From DATIRA01 sp964553405 (GTDB lineage Bacteria; Pseudomonadota; Gammaproteobacteria; Steroidobacterales; Steroidobacteraceae): a DNA stretch of 49,856 nt. The notes beneath the pieces were generated by a model that had not been told where the DNA came from, searched no databases, and saw nothing but the letters and a program-made list of their open reading frames with translations. This document shows, piece by piece, positions 1 to 8,876 of this stretch; position 1 is the first letter of the stretch, and each line of letters starts with the position of its first letter. Made by a program: the position numbers and the translations under genes. The DNA is taken from assembly GCA_964553405.1 (NCBI GenBank), contig CAZKLS010000007.1, positions 1 through 49,856 of the forward strand, given 5' to 3'.

Positions 1-592
<592 letters not shown>

Positions 593-637
593 TTGCAGTG
601 TCTCCGAATTCGTGTGTGGATGAGGATCCGGGCGGGC

Positions 638-940
638 TTACTTCTCGATCACCGCCATGACGTCTTCCTCGCGCATGACGAGGTACTCGTTGCCGTCGAC
701 CTTCACTTCCGTGCCGCTGTACTTGCCGAAAAGCACGTGGTCGCCGACCTTGACGTCGAGCGGGCGAACGTCGCCGCTCTCGAGGATCTTGCCCTTGCCA
801 ACCGCCATGACCTTGCCGCGGATCGGCTTCTCAGCCGCCGTGTCCGGGATCACGATGCCGCCCGCAGACCGGGTCTCGGCCTCGAGGCGCTGGATGATCA
901 CGCGGTCGTGGAGCGGACGAATCTTCAATTTGTCTGCCAT
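638..940 (-). CDS. groES: Co-chaperonin GroES
   Basis: Hsp10 lid of the GroEL cage, about 100 residues, normal length for the family. The start MADKLKIRPLHDRVIIQR and the body with SAGGIVIPDTA (the mobile loop that docks on GroEL) and the C-terminal beta strands are typical. I chose the ATG at 940 rather than the longer open frame to 997: the extra residues match nothing in GroES, and a GGAG Shine-Dalgarno lies about 10 bases upstream. First gene of the groES-groEL operon, heat-shock controlled through the CIRCE element at 987-1013. Confidence 0.98.
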   Translation of the reverse strand: MADKLKIRPLHDRVIIQRLEAETRSAGGIVIPDTAAEKPIRGKVMAVGKGKILESGDVRPLDVKVGDHVLFGKYSGTEVKVDGNEYLVMREEDVMAVIEK

Positions 941-986
941 TGCTGCAAACTCCGTTGTTTTGTCAGCTGTCTTGAGGGATCGGGTG

Positions 987-1013
987 TTAGCACTCACCCG
1001 CGGTGGCTGCTAA
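987..1013. promoter_or_regulatory. CIRCE operator (HrcA-binding inverted repeat)
   Basis: The plus strand reads TTAGCACTC, nine bases, then GGCTGCTAA. This matches the CIRCE consensus TTAGCACTC-N9-GAGTGCTAA with a perfect left arm, 7 of 9 in the right arm, and exact 9-base spacing. It lies about 47 bases upstream of groES, abutting the -10 box. This is where the HrcA repressor blocks groESL transcription in bacteria that use it. HrcA itself is not in the window. Confidence 0.9.
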
Positions 1014-1040
1014 TGATAGGTTCCGAAGATTACAATTCAA
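1013..1040 (-). promoter_or_regulatory. Putative groESL promoter
   Basis: Reading the minus strand, TTGAAT (1040-1035) and TATCAT (1018-1013) are 16 bases apart, matching 4/6 and 5/6 of the sigma-70 hexamers. CIRCE begins at the last base of the -10 box, so HrcA would cover the transcription start. CTTGAA also resembles a sigma-32 -35 box, but no good CCCCAT-type -10 is present, so sigma-32 control is less supported. Confidence 0.6.
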
Positions 1041-1119
1041 GCCCCGAGGCGGGATTTTTTCGCGATTCCACCCAGGCGGGACCGGCTCCGCCCCGCCCTG
1101 GCCGTTCGCTTATTAATCT

Positions 1120-1455
1120 ATGCTAAACAAAGACTTGCTGATCGTCTTCAGTACCTGCCCGGACGGTGGAGTCGCCGAATCTCTGGCGCGGGCGCTGGTG
1201 GAGGCTTCGCTCGCCGCCTGTGTGAACATCCTGCCGGGCCTCAAGTCCATCTACCACTGGAACGGATCCGTCCAGTCGGACGAAGAGGTGCTGCTGATGA
1301 TCAAGACGACCGGTGCGTGCTTCCCGGCCTTGCGTGAGCGGCTGGTGGAGCTGCACCCCTACGAGGTTCCGGAGGTGGTCGCGTTGCCGATCGTCGACGG
1401 GCATCATGCGTACCTTCGCTGGATCGAATCCGCCGCCGCTTCGAAGGGCGACTGA
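1120..1455 (+). CDS. cutA: CutA1-family divalent-cation tolerance protein
   Basis: 111-residue small trimeric protein of the CutA1 family, close to the 112 residues of the E. coli protein. The core LAACVNILPGLKSIYHWNG and the C-terminal segment with HPYEVPEVVALPI are hallmark family stretches. CutA1 was linked to copper tolerance, but its molecular role remains uncertain. It is divergent from groESL and leads into dsbD, an arrangement common in gammaproteobacteria. There is no clear Shine-Dalgarno, and an AT-rich TATTAAT sits just before the ATG at 1120, so the exact start is slightly uncertain. Confidence 0.93.
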   Translation: MLNKDLLIVFSTCPDGGVAESLARALVEASLAACVNILPGLKSIYHWNGSVQSDEEVLLMIKTTGACFPALRERLVELHPYEVPEVVALPIVDGHHAYLRWIESAAASKGD

Positions 1456-1483
1456 TCCCCGGCTGGCCCGAGAGTTGTCGAGA

Positions 1484-3760
1484 ATGAGACGCAGCAGCGC
1501 ATTGTTCCTGCGAAATCTGGCCCTGTGCGCCGCGATACTGCTGCCTGCCTCAGGCGCCTGGGCGCAGGAATTCCTGAAGCCACAGGAAGCCTTCAGGTAT
1601 TCGGTCGAAGCCACCGACGGCCGGCTCGCCGTCCGCTACCAGATCGCGCCCGGCTACTACCTCTACCGGGAACGGATGGGCTTCGAGTCCGGCACCGAAG
1701 GCGTCTCGGTCGGCCCGGCGGAGTTGCCGGCCGGCGAGGACCACGAGGACGAGTTCTTCGGCCGCCAGCAGGTCTACCGCGGTGAACTGTTCGTCCCGCT
1801 TGGACTCACGTTTGACGGCCCGCCGCGCGATTTCGACCTGCGGCTGAAACTGCAGGGCTGCGCCGACGACGGGCTCTGCTACCCGCCCCAGAACTGGATC
1901 GCGCGCGTCAGCGCACCGGCAGCCCCGGCAACCCCAGCACCGGCAGCAACTGGGACCGCCGCGGACGACCCGGGCCGGCCGGGCTTCAGCCTGAGGCGCC
2001 TGCTCGGCGGGCAGCCGCGGGGCGGCGACGGCGAGTTCCTGCCGGTGGACGAGGCATTTTCACTGTCCGCCGAAAGCACGAGTCGCGACCGGATCACGGT
2101 GCGATTCGTGATCGCAGAGGACTACTACCTCTACCGGGACAAGCTGCGGGTCGACACCGACGCCGGCGACGCCCGGCTGGGGCGGCCGCAGATGCCAGAG
2201 GGGCGACTGCAGCACGACGAGTACTTCGGTGACCAGGTCGTCTACTACGACGAGCTGCAGTTCGACGTCCCGGTGTCTGCCGGCGCGGAGACGACGGAGC
2301 TGCCGATCTCGGTGAGCTTCCAGGGCTGCGCGGACGCGGGCCTGTGCTATCCGCCGACGACCCGGCCACTTTCGGTGCGGCTGGCCGCGACGACTTCGCC
2401 CCCGGATGCCGGTCCGCCGCCGCGCAGCGGCGCGATGGTCTCCGAGCAGGACCTGCTGGCGGAGCGGATCCGCAGCGGAAACCTGCTCGCGGTGCTGGCC
2501 ACGTTCTTCGGCGCCGGACTGCTGCTCGCATTCACGCCCTGCGTGCTGCCGATGGTGCCGATCCTCTCCGGGATCATCGTCGGGGCGGGACGCGACCGCC
2601 CCGTTTCCCGCGGCCGCGCGTTCTCGCTGTCGCTCGCCTACGTGCTGGGCATGGCGTTCACCTACACCGTGGCCGGCGCGGCGTTCGCGGCCGTCGGCCA
2701 GCAGGCGCAGGCGTTCTTCCAGAAACCCTGGATCATCGTGCTGTTCGCCGCGCTGTTCGTCTGGCTCGCGCTCGGCATGTTCGGGGTGTTCAACCTGCAG
2801 GTTCCTCCGGCGCTGCAGGCGCGTCTCAACGAATTGTCGAGCCGGCAGAAGCAGGGCAGCCTGCTCGGCACGGCGATCATGGGCGCCCTCTCCTCGCTGA
2901 TCGTCACCGCCTGCGTGGCCCCGCCGCTGGTCGCTGCGCTGGCGGTGATAGGGCAGTCCGGCGACGTGCTGCGCGGCGGCGCGGCGCTGTTCTCGCTCAG
3001 CCTCGGCATGGGCGCGCCGCTGCTGCTGGTCGGCGCATCCGCGGGGCGCCTGCTGCCCAAGGCCGGCCCGTGGATGGACGCGGTCAAGGCGGCGTTCGGG
3101 GTCATGCTGCTCGGCGTCGCGATCTGGATGCTGGGCCGGATCCTGCCCGGGCCGGTCACGCTCGCGCTCTGGTCCAGCCTCGCGTTCGTGACCGGCTACG
3201 TACTGATGACGATGAGCGGCCAGGGTGAACGCCGCGCCGTCGATGCGGTGCGGCGCGGGATCGGCGCACTGGTGCTGGTTTACGGCGTGCTGATGCTGAT
3301 CGGCGCGCTCGCCGGCCGCAGCGACCCGCTGCAGCCGCTGGCAGGACTCGTCGGCCACGGAGCCTCGCAGCCTGCGGACGCACATCTGGAGTTCCGGCGC
3401 ATCAAGACCGTGAGCGACCTCGAGCAGGAACTCGATGCCGCGAAGCGTTCAGGGCGCCCGGTGATGCTCGATTTCTACGCAGACTGGTGCGTGTCGTGCA
3501 AGGAGATGGAGCGCTACACGTTCACCGATCCGGGTGTCCAGGCGGAACTCGACCGGGCCGTGCTGCTGCAGGCGGACGTGACCGCCAACGACGCCGAGGA
3601 CCAGGCGCTGCTGCAGCACTTCGGGATCCTCGGTCCCCCGACGATCGTCTTCTTCGGACCCGACGGCGAGGAGCGGCGCGAGTTCCGGCTGGTGGGATTC
3701 GAGCCGGCGGAGGAGTTCCGCCGGCACGCGGCCGAGGCGCTCGCCGGAGAGTCGGCATGA
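1484..3760 (+). CDS. dsbD: Thiol:disulfide interchange protein DsbD with duplicated N-terminal domain
   Basis: Inner-membrane protein that carries electrons from cytoplasmic thioredoxin to periplasmic DsbC/DsbG-type partners (EC 1.8.1.8). A signal peptide (about 1-28, ending AWAQ) is followed by two tandem nDsbD domains (about 29-145 and 184-302). Each keeps the QGCAD-x-GLCYPP motif, with cysteines at 126/132 and 282/288. The eight-helix membrane domain follows, with its redox cysteines in FTPCVLP (C353) and TACVAPP (C477), then a C-terminal thioredoxin domain with WCVSCK (669-672). At 758 residues it is about 190 longer than E. coli DsbD, accounted for by the extra N-terminal domain. The ATG at 1484 was chosen because it starts a proper signal peptide; the open frame extends upstream into cutA. 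The next gene overlaps by ATGA. Confidence 0.96.
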   Translation: MRRSSALFLRNLALCAAILLPASGAWAQEFLKPQEAFRYSVEATDGRLAVRYQIAPGYYLYRERMGFESGTEGVSVGPAELPAGEDHEDEFFGRQQVYRGELFVPLGLTFDGPPRDFDLRLKLQGCADDGLCYPPQNWIARVSAPAAPATPAPAATGTAADDPGRPGFSLRRLLGGQPRGGDGEFLPVDEAFSLSAESTSRDRITVRFVIAEDYYLYRDKLRVDTDAGDARLGRPQMPEGRLQHDEYFGDQVVYYDELQFDVPVSAGAETTELPISVSFQGCADAGLCYPPTTRPLSVRLAATTSPPDAGPPPRSGAMVSEQDLLAERIRSGNLLAVLATFFGAGLLLAFTPCVLPMVPILSGIIVGAGRDRPVSRGRAFSLSLAYVLGMAFTYTVAGAAFAAVGQQAQAFFQKPWIIVLFAALFVWLALGMFGVFNLQVPPALQARLNELSSRQKQGSLLGTAIMGALSSLIVTACVAPPLVAALAVIGQSGDVLRGGAALFSLSLGMGAPLLLVGASAGRLLPKAGPWMDAVKAAFGVMLLGVAIWMLGRILPGPVTLALWSSLAFVTGYVLMTMSGQGERRAVDAVRRGIGALVLVYGVLMLIGALAGRSDPLQPLAGLVGHGASQPADAHLEFRRIKTVSDLEQELDAAKRSGRPVMLDFYADWCVSCKEMERYTFTDPGVQAELDRAVLLQADVTANDAEDQALLQHFGILGPPTIVFFGPDGEERREFRLVGFEPAEEFRRHAAEALAGESA

Positions 3761-4392
3761 ACCTGCGCTGGCCCGCTTTGATCGCGGTCGCGGGGCTCGC
3801 CGCCGGGCTCGGCTACCAGCTCTATCAGCAGCGCTCGCCGCAGACCGAGGGGTCGGCGCCGGTGGACGCGGGAACCGCAGCTCCGACGCTGGTCGACGCC
3901 CTTCCCGTGGTCACGCTCGCCGACCGCGACGGCGAGTTGCGTTCATTGTCGGACTGGCCGGACCGGGCGCTGATCGTCAATTTCTGGGCGACCTGGTGCG
4001 CGCCCTGCCGCCGCGAGATCCCGCTGCTGCAGCAGATCCAGCGCGAACGCGGCGAGGACGGATTCCAGGTGATCGGGATCGCCGTGGACTTCCGCGACAA
4101 GGTGCTGGCCTACGCAGAGGAGATGTCGATCGAGTACCCGCTGCTGATCGGCGAGCAGGACGCGCTCGACGCAGCGGCCGCCTTTGGTCTCGATGCGATC
4201 GGCTTCCCGTTCACCGTGTTCACCGACCGCTCGCACCGGGTCGTCGCCGCGCACCTCGGGGAACTCGAGCCGGCCGAGGCCGAGGTGATCCTCGCCGCGG
4301 TCGAAGCCGTGGATGCCGGGCGCCTTACTCCGCAGCAGGCCCGCGCCGACATCGAGACCGGTCTCGCCGCGCTCCCGCACGATTCGAACTGA
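3757..4392 (+). CDS. TlpA/ResA-like membrane-anchored thioredoxin
   Basis: 211-residue periplasmic thiol-disulfide oxidoreductase. It has an N-terminal membrane anchor (residues 5-20), a linker, then a thioredoxin fold with NFWATWCAPCR (C81, C84) and the cis-proline region GFPFTVF. Such proteins reduce specific periplasmic partners, for example in cytochrome c maturation, using electrons from DsbD or CcdA. The start ATG overlaps the dsbD stop (ATGA), implying translational coupling and suggesting DsbD is its electron donor (inference). There is no CcmG-specific signature, so the partner is unknown. Confidence 0.9.
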   Translation: MNLRWPALIAVAGLAAGLGYQLYQQRSPQTEGSAPVDAGTAAPTLVDALPVVTLADRDGELRSLSDWPDRALIVNFWATWCAPCRREIPLLQQIQRERGEDGFQVIGIAVDFRDKVLAYAEEMSIEYPLLIGEQDALDAAAAFGLDAIGFPFTVFTDRSHRVVAAHLGELEPAEAEVILAAVEAVDAGRLTPQQARADIETGLAALPHDSN

Positions 4393-4487
4393 GCCGGCTC
4401 GCCATCTGGACTGAGTCTCGCGATCTGTCGCAATCTGGCAGGGATTGGCGTTAAACTGGCCGGCATCTTCCGGGTTATCCACCTACG

Positions 4488-4946
4488 ATGTCGCACATCC
4501 TGTTGTTGAACGGGCCTAACCTGAATCTGCTCGGGCTCAGGGAACCCGGCGTCTATGGGAGCGTGACGCTGGAGCAGATCAACGAGCGCGTCACGAAGCT
4601 CGCGGCCGAGGCAGGCCACAGGCTGACCGCGTTCCAGAGCAACTCCGAATCGGAGCTGATATCCCGCGTCCACCAGGCGCCGGCCGGGCACGTGACCTTC
4701 ATGATCCTGAACCCTGCCGGATTCACGCACACCAGCGTCGCGCTGCGCGATGCGCTGCTGGCGGTGAAGACGCCCTTCATCGAGGTGCATCTCAGCAACA
4801 TCCATGCCCGGGAGCCCTTCCGGCAGCACTCGTATTTCTCCGACATCGCCGTCGGGACGATCACGGGGCTCGGGGCCGTGGGCTACGAACTCGCAGTGCG
4901 CGCAGCCGCGCACCACCTGGCCGCCGGCGTCGCCCGGTCCGGCTGA
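4488..4946 (+). CDS. aroQ: Type II 3-dehydroquinate dehydratase
   Basis: Catalyses 3-dehydroquinate to 3-dehydroshikimate in the shikimate pathway (EC 4.2.1.10); the enzyme is a dodecamer. The 152-residue length is normal. Seen: LNGPNLNLLGLREPGVYG with the catalytic tyrosine, QSNSESELI, ILNPAGFTHTSVALRDAL, and HLSNIHAREPFRQHSYFS. The gene sits immediately upstream of accB, as in Pseudomonas and many other gammaproteobacteria. The 95-base gap after the thioredoxin-like gene leaves room for its own promoter. Confidence 0.97.
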   Translation: MSHILLLNGPNLNLLGLREPGVYGSVTLEQINERVTKLAAEAGHRLTAFQSNSESELISRVHQAPAGHVTFMILNPAGFTHTSVALRDALLAVKTPFIEVHLSNIHAREPFRQHSYFSDIAVGTITGLGAVGYELAVRAAAHHLAAGVARSG

Positions 4947-4974
4947 GCGGACAAGAATTTCGGGGGTTCCACAG

Positions 4975-5445
4975 ATGGACATCCGCAAGGTCAAGAAACT
5001 GATCGAGTTGCTCGAGGAATCGGGCGTCTCCGAGATCGAGATCAAGGAGGGCGAGGAATCGGTCCGGATCAGCCGGCATCCGTCCGGCGTCGCGCAGGTC
5101 GCCGCACCGGCCGCGAGGCACGAGGTAGCGATCACCGGGCCAGCGGCGCCGGAGCACGCGGCGGCTTCGGCGATGCAGGCTCCGACGGCCACGGGACTCG
5201 GCCATGCCTCGGACAAGGTCGTCACGGCACCGATGGTCGGCACGTTCTACGCGGCCCCGGCGCCCGGCGCGGACGCGTTCGTCGAGGTCGGCAGCGAAGT
5301 CAAGGCGGGCGACGTGCTCTGCATCATCGAGGCGATGAAGATGATGAACCAGATCGAGTCGGACAAGGCCGGCAAGGTCGTCGCCGTGCTGGTCAAGAAC
5401 GGCGACCCGGTCGAGTTCGGGCAACCGCTGTTCGTGATCGAGTAG
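4975..5445 (+). CDS. accB: Biotin carboxyl carrier protein of acetyl-CoA carboxylase
   Basis: Carries the biotin that shuttles CO2 from AccC to the AccA/AccD transferase in the first step of fatty-acid synthesis. It is 156 residues, with the N-terminal helix MDIRKVKKLIELLEES, an Ala/Pro linker (about 40-80), and a biotinyl domain containing APMVGTFY and EAMKM, whose lysine (K122) is the biotinylation site. The start ATG at 4975 gives the canonical N-terminus; the longer open frame extends back into aroQ. It forms the accBC operon with the following gene. Confidence 0.98.
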   Translation: MDIRKVKKLIELLEESGVSEIEIKEGEESVRISRHPSGVAQVAAPAARHEVAITGPAAPEHAAASAMQAPTATGLGHASDKVVTAPMVGTFYAAPAPGADAFVEVGSEVKAGDVLCIIEAMKMMNQIESDKAGKVVAVLVKNGDPVEFGQPLFVIE

Positions 5446-5465
5446 GCCAGGGCGGGCCCGCCTCG

Positions 5466-6809
5466 ATGCTGGACAAGGTCGTCATCGCGAACCGCGGCGA
5501 GATTGCGCTCAGGATCCTGCGGGCCTGCCGCGAACTCGGCATCAAGACGGTAGCCGCGCATTCCACCGCGGATCGCAACCTCAAGCACGTGCTGCTCGCG
5601 GACGAGAGCGTCTGCATCGGGCCGCCGGCCTCCCGCGACAGCTACCTGAACATGCCGGCGATCATCAGCGCGGCCGAAGTCACCGATTCGGTGGCGATCC
5701 ACCCCGGCTACGGCTTCCTGTCGGAGAACGCGGACTTCGCCGAGCGCGTCGAGAAAAGCGGCTTCACGTTCATCGGTCCGCGTGCCGAGACGATACGGCT
5801 GATGGGCGACAAGGTCTCCGCGATCCGCGCGATGAAGGCCGCCGGCGTGCCCTGCGTGCCAGGCTCGGACGGGCCGCTCGGCACCGAGCCGGACGAGTTC
5901 TTCCGCATCGCCCGCGAGATCGGCTACCCGGTGATCATCAAGGCTACCGGCGGCGGCGGCGGGCGCGGAATGCGCGTGGTGCACAGCGAGGCGACGCTGC
6001 TGCACTCGGTCAACGTGACCCGGGCGGAGGCCCAGGCGGCCTTCGGCAACGACGAAGTCTACATGGAGAAGTTCCTCGAGAAGCCGCGGCACATCGAGTT
6101 CCAGGTGCTGGCCGACCATTACGGGAACGTCATCTGCCTCGGCGAGCGGGACTGCTCGATGCAGCGACGCCACCAGAAGGTGATCGAGGAGGCGCCGGCC
6201 CCGGGCCTCACCGCGAAGCAGCGTCGCGGCATGAGCGAACGCGTCGCGGCGGCCTGCGCGGACATCGGCTACCGCAGCGCGGGCACGCTCGAGTTCCTGT
6301 ACGAGGACGGGGAATTCCACTTCATCGAGATGAACACGCGCATCCAGGTGGAGCACCCGGTCACCGAGCTGATCACCGGCATCGACCTGGTCAAGGCGCA
6401 GCTGCGCATCGCGGCCGGCGAGCGCCTGCCATGGACGCAGGACGAGGTGCAGATCCGCGGGCACGCGATCGAGTGCCGCATCAACGCCGAGGACCCGCAG
6501 AACTTCACGCCGTCGCCCGGCCCGATCAAGCTCTGGCACGCGCCCGGCGGCCCCGGCATCCGTGTCGACAGCCACCTGTACACCGGCTACAACGTGCCAC
6601 CGTACTACGACTCGCTGGTCGCCAAGCTCGTCGCCTACGGCGAGGATCGCGATGCGGCGATCGCCCGGATGCGCAACGCGCTCGGCGAGATCGTGATCGA
6701 GGGCATCAAGACCAACGTTCCGCTGCACCAGGAGATCTTCCAGCATGCCGCGTTCCGCGCGGGCGGCACGGACATCCACTACCTGGAGCGGCGCCTGGGG
6801 CTCAAGTAG
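5466..6809 (+). CDS. accC: Biotin carboxylase subunit of acetyl-CoA carboxylase
   Basis: ATP-dependent carboxylation of AccB-bound biotin (EC 6.3.4.14). It is 447 residues, the expected length. The start MLDKVVIANRGEIALRILRA, the glycine-rich ATP loop KATGGGGGRGMRVV, ERDCSMQRRHQK, and EMNTRIQVEHPVTE are all typical of biotin carboxylase. It follows accB by 20 bases. The stop codon is directly followed by the prmA TTG start with no spacer, so the two are probably translationally coupled. Confidence 0.98.
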   Translation: MLDKVVIANRGEIALRILRACRELGIKTVAAHSTADRNLKHVLLADESVCIGPPASRDSYLNMPAIISAAEVTDSVAIHPGYGFLSENADFAERVEKSGFTFIGPRAETIRLMGDKVSAIRAMKAAGVPCVPGSDGPLGTEPDEFFRIAREIGYPVIIKATGGGGGRGMRVVHSEATLLHSVNVTRAEAQAAFGNDEVYMEKFLEKPRHIEFQVLADHYGNVICLGERDCSMQRRHQKVIEEAPAPGLTAKQRRGMSERVAAACADIGYRSAGTLEFLYEDGEFHFIEMNTRIQVEHPVTELITGIDLVKAQLRIAAGERLPWTQDEVQIRGHAIECRINAEDPQNFTPSPGPIKLWHAPGGPGIRVDSHLYTGYNVPPYYDSLVAKLVAYGEDRDAAIARMRNALGEIVIEGIKTNVPLHQEIFQHAAFRAGGTDIHYLERRLGLK

Positions 6810-7688
6810 TTGCCGTTCCTGCAACTGACACTGGAAATCGGCAGCCAGGACCCGGGGCCCTTCGAAGATACGCTGTTCGAGCTCGGCGCCACGGCCGTGA
6901 CGCTCGAGGACGCATCGGACGATCCGGTACTCGAGCCTGCGCCCGGCGCGACGCCGCTGTGGCCGACCGTCAAGGTCAAGGCACTGTTCGATGCCGCACT
7001 GGACCCGGCTGCGCTCGGCAGGCAGATCACGGCGCGCCTGGGTGCAGCGGTGCAACCGCAGACCGAACTGATCGGCGACCGGCCCTGGGAACGCGAGTGG
7101 CTGCGCGACTTCCGGCCGATGCGCTTCGGCCGCAGGCTCTGGGTCTGTCCCGGGGGCCAGCCGGCCGGCGATCCCGACGGGATACAGGTCGAGCTCGACC
7201 CCGGACTCGCCTTCGGGACCGGGACTCACGCGACGACCGCGCTGTGCCTCGAGTGGCTGGATCGGCGCGACCTGTCGGGTCTGACCGTCGTCGACTATGG
7301 CTGCGGCTCCGGGATCCTGGCGATCGCGGCGCTGAAGCTCGGCGCCGACCAGGCGATCGCGATCGACATCGATCCCCAGGCCCTGATCGCCACCCGCGAG
7401 AACGCGGAGCGCAATCGCGTGTCCGCGAGGCTGCGCATCGGCGACGAATCGCTGCTCGGCGACTGCCGGGCCGACGTGCTGATCGCCAACATCCTGGCCG
7501 CACCGCTGATCGAGCTCGCGCCACGACTGGCCGAGGCGGTCAGGCCCGGCGGGCAGATCGCCCTCAGCGGCCTGCTGCTCGAGCAGGCCGGGCCGGTGGC
7601 AACGGCTTACCGGGCGTGGTTTGATATCGGCACGGCCGAGGTGCGCGACGGCTGGGCCCTGCTCGGCGGACCGCGCCGGAGCAGCTGA
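6810..7688 (+). CDS. prmA: Ribosomal protein L11 methyltransferase
   Basis: Trimethylates ribosomal protein L11 using S-adenosylmethionine. The 292-residue length matches the family. The N-terminal L11-recognition domain begins MPFLQLTLEIG. The SAM-binding Rossmann core carries DPGLAFGTGTHATT, DYGCGSGILAIAALKLGA, and the NIL motif in LIANILAAPLIEL. It starts at a TTG right after the accC stop; no better in-frame ATG keeps the conserved N-terminus. The accC-prmA pairing is widespread in gammaproteobacteria. Confidence 0.96.
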   Translation: MPFLQLTLEIGSQDPGPFEDTLFELGATAVTLEDASDDPVLEPAPGATPLWPTVKVKALFDAALDPAALGRQITARLGAAVQPQTELIGDRPWEREWLRDFRPMRFGRRLWVCPGGQPAGDPDGIQVELDPGLAFGTGTHATTALCLEWLDRRDLSGLTVVDYGCGSGILAIAALKLGADQAIAIDIDPQALIATRENAERNRVSARLRIGDESLLGDCRADVLIANILAAPLIELAPRLAEAVRPGGQIALSGLLLEQAGPVATAYRAWFDIGTAEVRDGWALLGGPRRSS

Positions 7689-7707
7689 AGAGAATTAGAA
7701 TCCACCG

Positions 7708-8865
7708 ATGTACTCCCAGTGCCCCGAATGCCAGGCACGCTTCCGCGTCACGGCGGCCGCGTTGCGCGCAGCGCACGGCACCGTTCGCTGTGGCCGTTGC
7801 GGCAGCGCATTCGATGCGCTCGAGCGGCTGAGCGACGACATCCCGCCGGTCGAGCCGCCTGCCTCGGCCGTCATCCGGGAAGCAGCGGCGGCCGAGGAGC
7901 CGCTGGCTCGGGTCGAGCCGGTCCCTGCCGAGTTCCACTTCACGACCGAGGACCTCGAGAAGGTCTTCATCGACGCGCAGGACTGGCAGCGACAGTTCGC
8001 ACCCGCGCCGCCCGCCGCCGAGGAGCCGGGCCCGGATGAGGCCGGCGACGGCGCGCCGGTGGTCGTCGTCGAGGAACCCGCGCGAATCGAGGACATCACG
8101 CTCGAGGGTGAGCGCATTTCGCTCGACGACCTCCCGCCGCAGGACGAGGTTCCGCCCTCGATCCGGGTCGAGCAGGACGACGAGGCACCGGAGCCCGAAT
8201 CGGCATCAGTTGAGCCACCGTCGCCCGTCATCGACGCACCGGAACCGGCGCTGCGCGAGAAACCTGCGCCGCCCGCGCCTGATGACTGGCGGCACGGGCC
8301 GGCGGTCGAGGAAGTTACCGCTGAAGCCCCGGCCGAAAGCCCGCGCACGCGGCTGCGAGTCTTCGCCTGGTCGGTCGGCTGCCTGCTGCTGGTGCTGGCG
8401 CTCTCGGCGCAGCTGGTGCATCACTATCGCCAGCAGCTGGCCCGCAATCCGCAGGCGGGTCCGGTGTTGCGGTCGCTGTACGAGCGTATCGGACGGCCGC
8501 TCGAGCCGCAGTGGGACCTCGGCGCGTTCGAGCTGCTGCAGTGGGGACGCGCACAGGAGCCCGCGGAGCCGGGACAACTGCGGGTTCGCGCCAGCCTGCG
8601 CAACCAGGCCGACTTTGCGCAGCCCCACCCGCTGCTGCGCCTGGAACTGGAGAACCGCTTCGGCGCGCCGGTGGCGGCGCGAGCATTCGAGCCGGAGGAA
8701 TACCTGAAAGACCCCGCGCAGGCCGCGCGACTGCTCGATGCGGGAGCCGTCACCGAGGCGGAACTGCTGATCGCCGATCCCGGCCCGGATGCGATGGGGT
8801 ACAGGCTCGACGTCTGCGTCCGCGAATCGGCCTCCCGGCTGCGCTGCGCCCAGGGCCCGGGCTGA
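7708..8865 (+). CDS. Zinc-ribbon (MJ0042) and DUF3426 membrane protein
   Basis: 385-residue protein of unknown role found between prmA and dusB in many gammaproteobacteria. Residues 1-40 form an MJ0042-type zinc ribbon with two CxxC pairs (CPEC and CGRC). An acidic, Pro/Glu-rich low-complexity linker follows (about 45-205), then one transmembrane segment (about 219-236, SVGCLLLVLALSAQLVHHY). The C-terminal DUF3426 domain (about 245-385), probably periplasmic, has a beta-rich pattern. The topology suggests a cytoplasmic metal-binding sensor tethered to a periplasmic domain, but this is inference only. Confidence 0.85.
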   Translation: MYSQCPECQARFRVTAAALRAAHGTVRCGRCGSAFDALERLSDDIPPVEPPASAVIREAAAAEEPLARVEPVPAEFHFTTEDLEKVFIDAQDWQRQFAPAPPAAEEPGPDEAGDGAPVVVVEEPARIEDITLEGERISLDDLPPQDEVPPSIRVEQDDEAPEPESASVEPPSPVIDAPEPALREKPAPPAPDDWRHGPAVEEVTAEAPAESPRTRLRVFAWSVGCLLLVLALSAQLVHHYRQQLARNPQAGPVLRSLYERIGRPLEPQWDLGAFELLQWGRAQEPAEPGQLRVRASLRNQADFAQPHPLLRLELENRFGAPVAARAFEPEEYLKDPAQAARLLDAGAVTEAELLIADPGPDAMGYRLDVCVRESASRLRCAQGPG

Positions 8866-8876
8866 GTCAGGCAGCG

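Noticed and set aside
5247..7229. 660-residue open frame on the minus strand opposite accC-prmA
   Set aside because: Codon-mirrored shadow of accC/prmA: Arg/Asp/His-rich with no domain. Long antisense frames are expected at this GC content.
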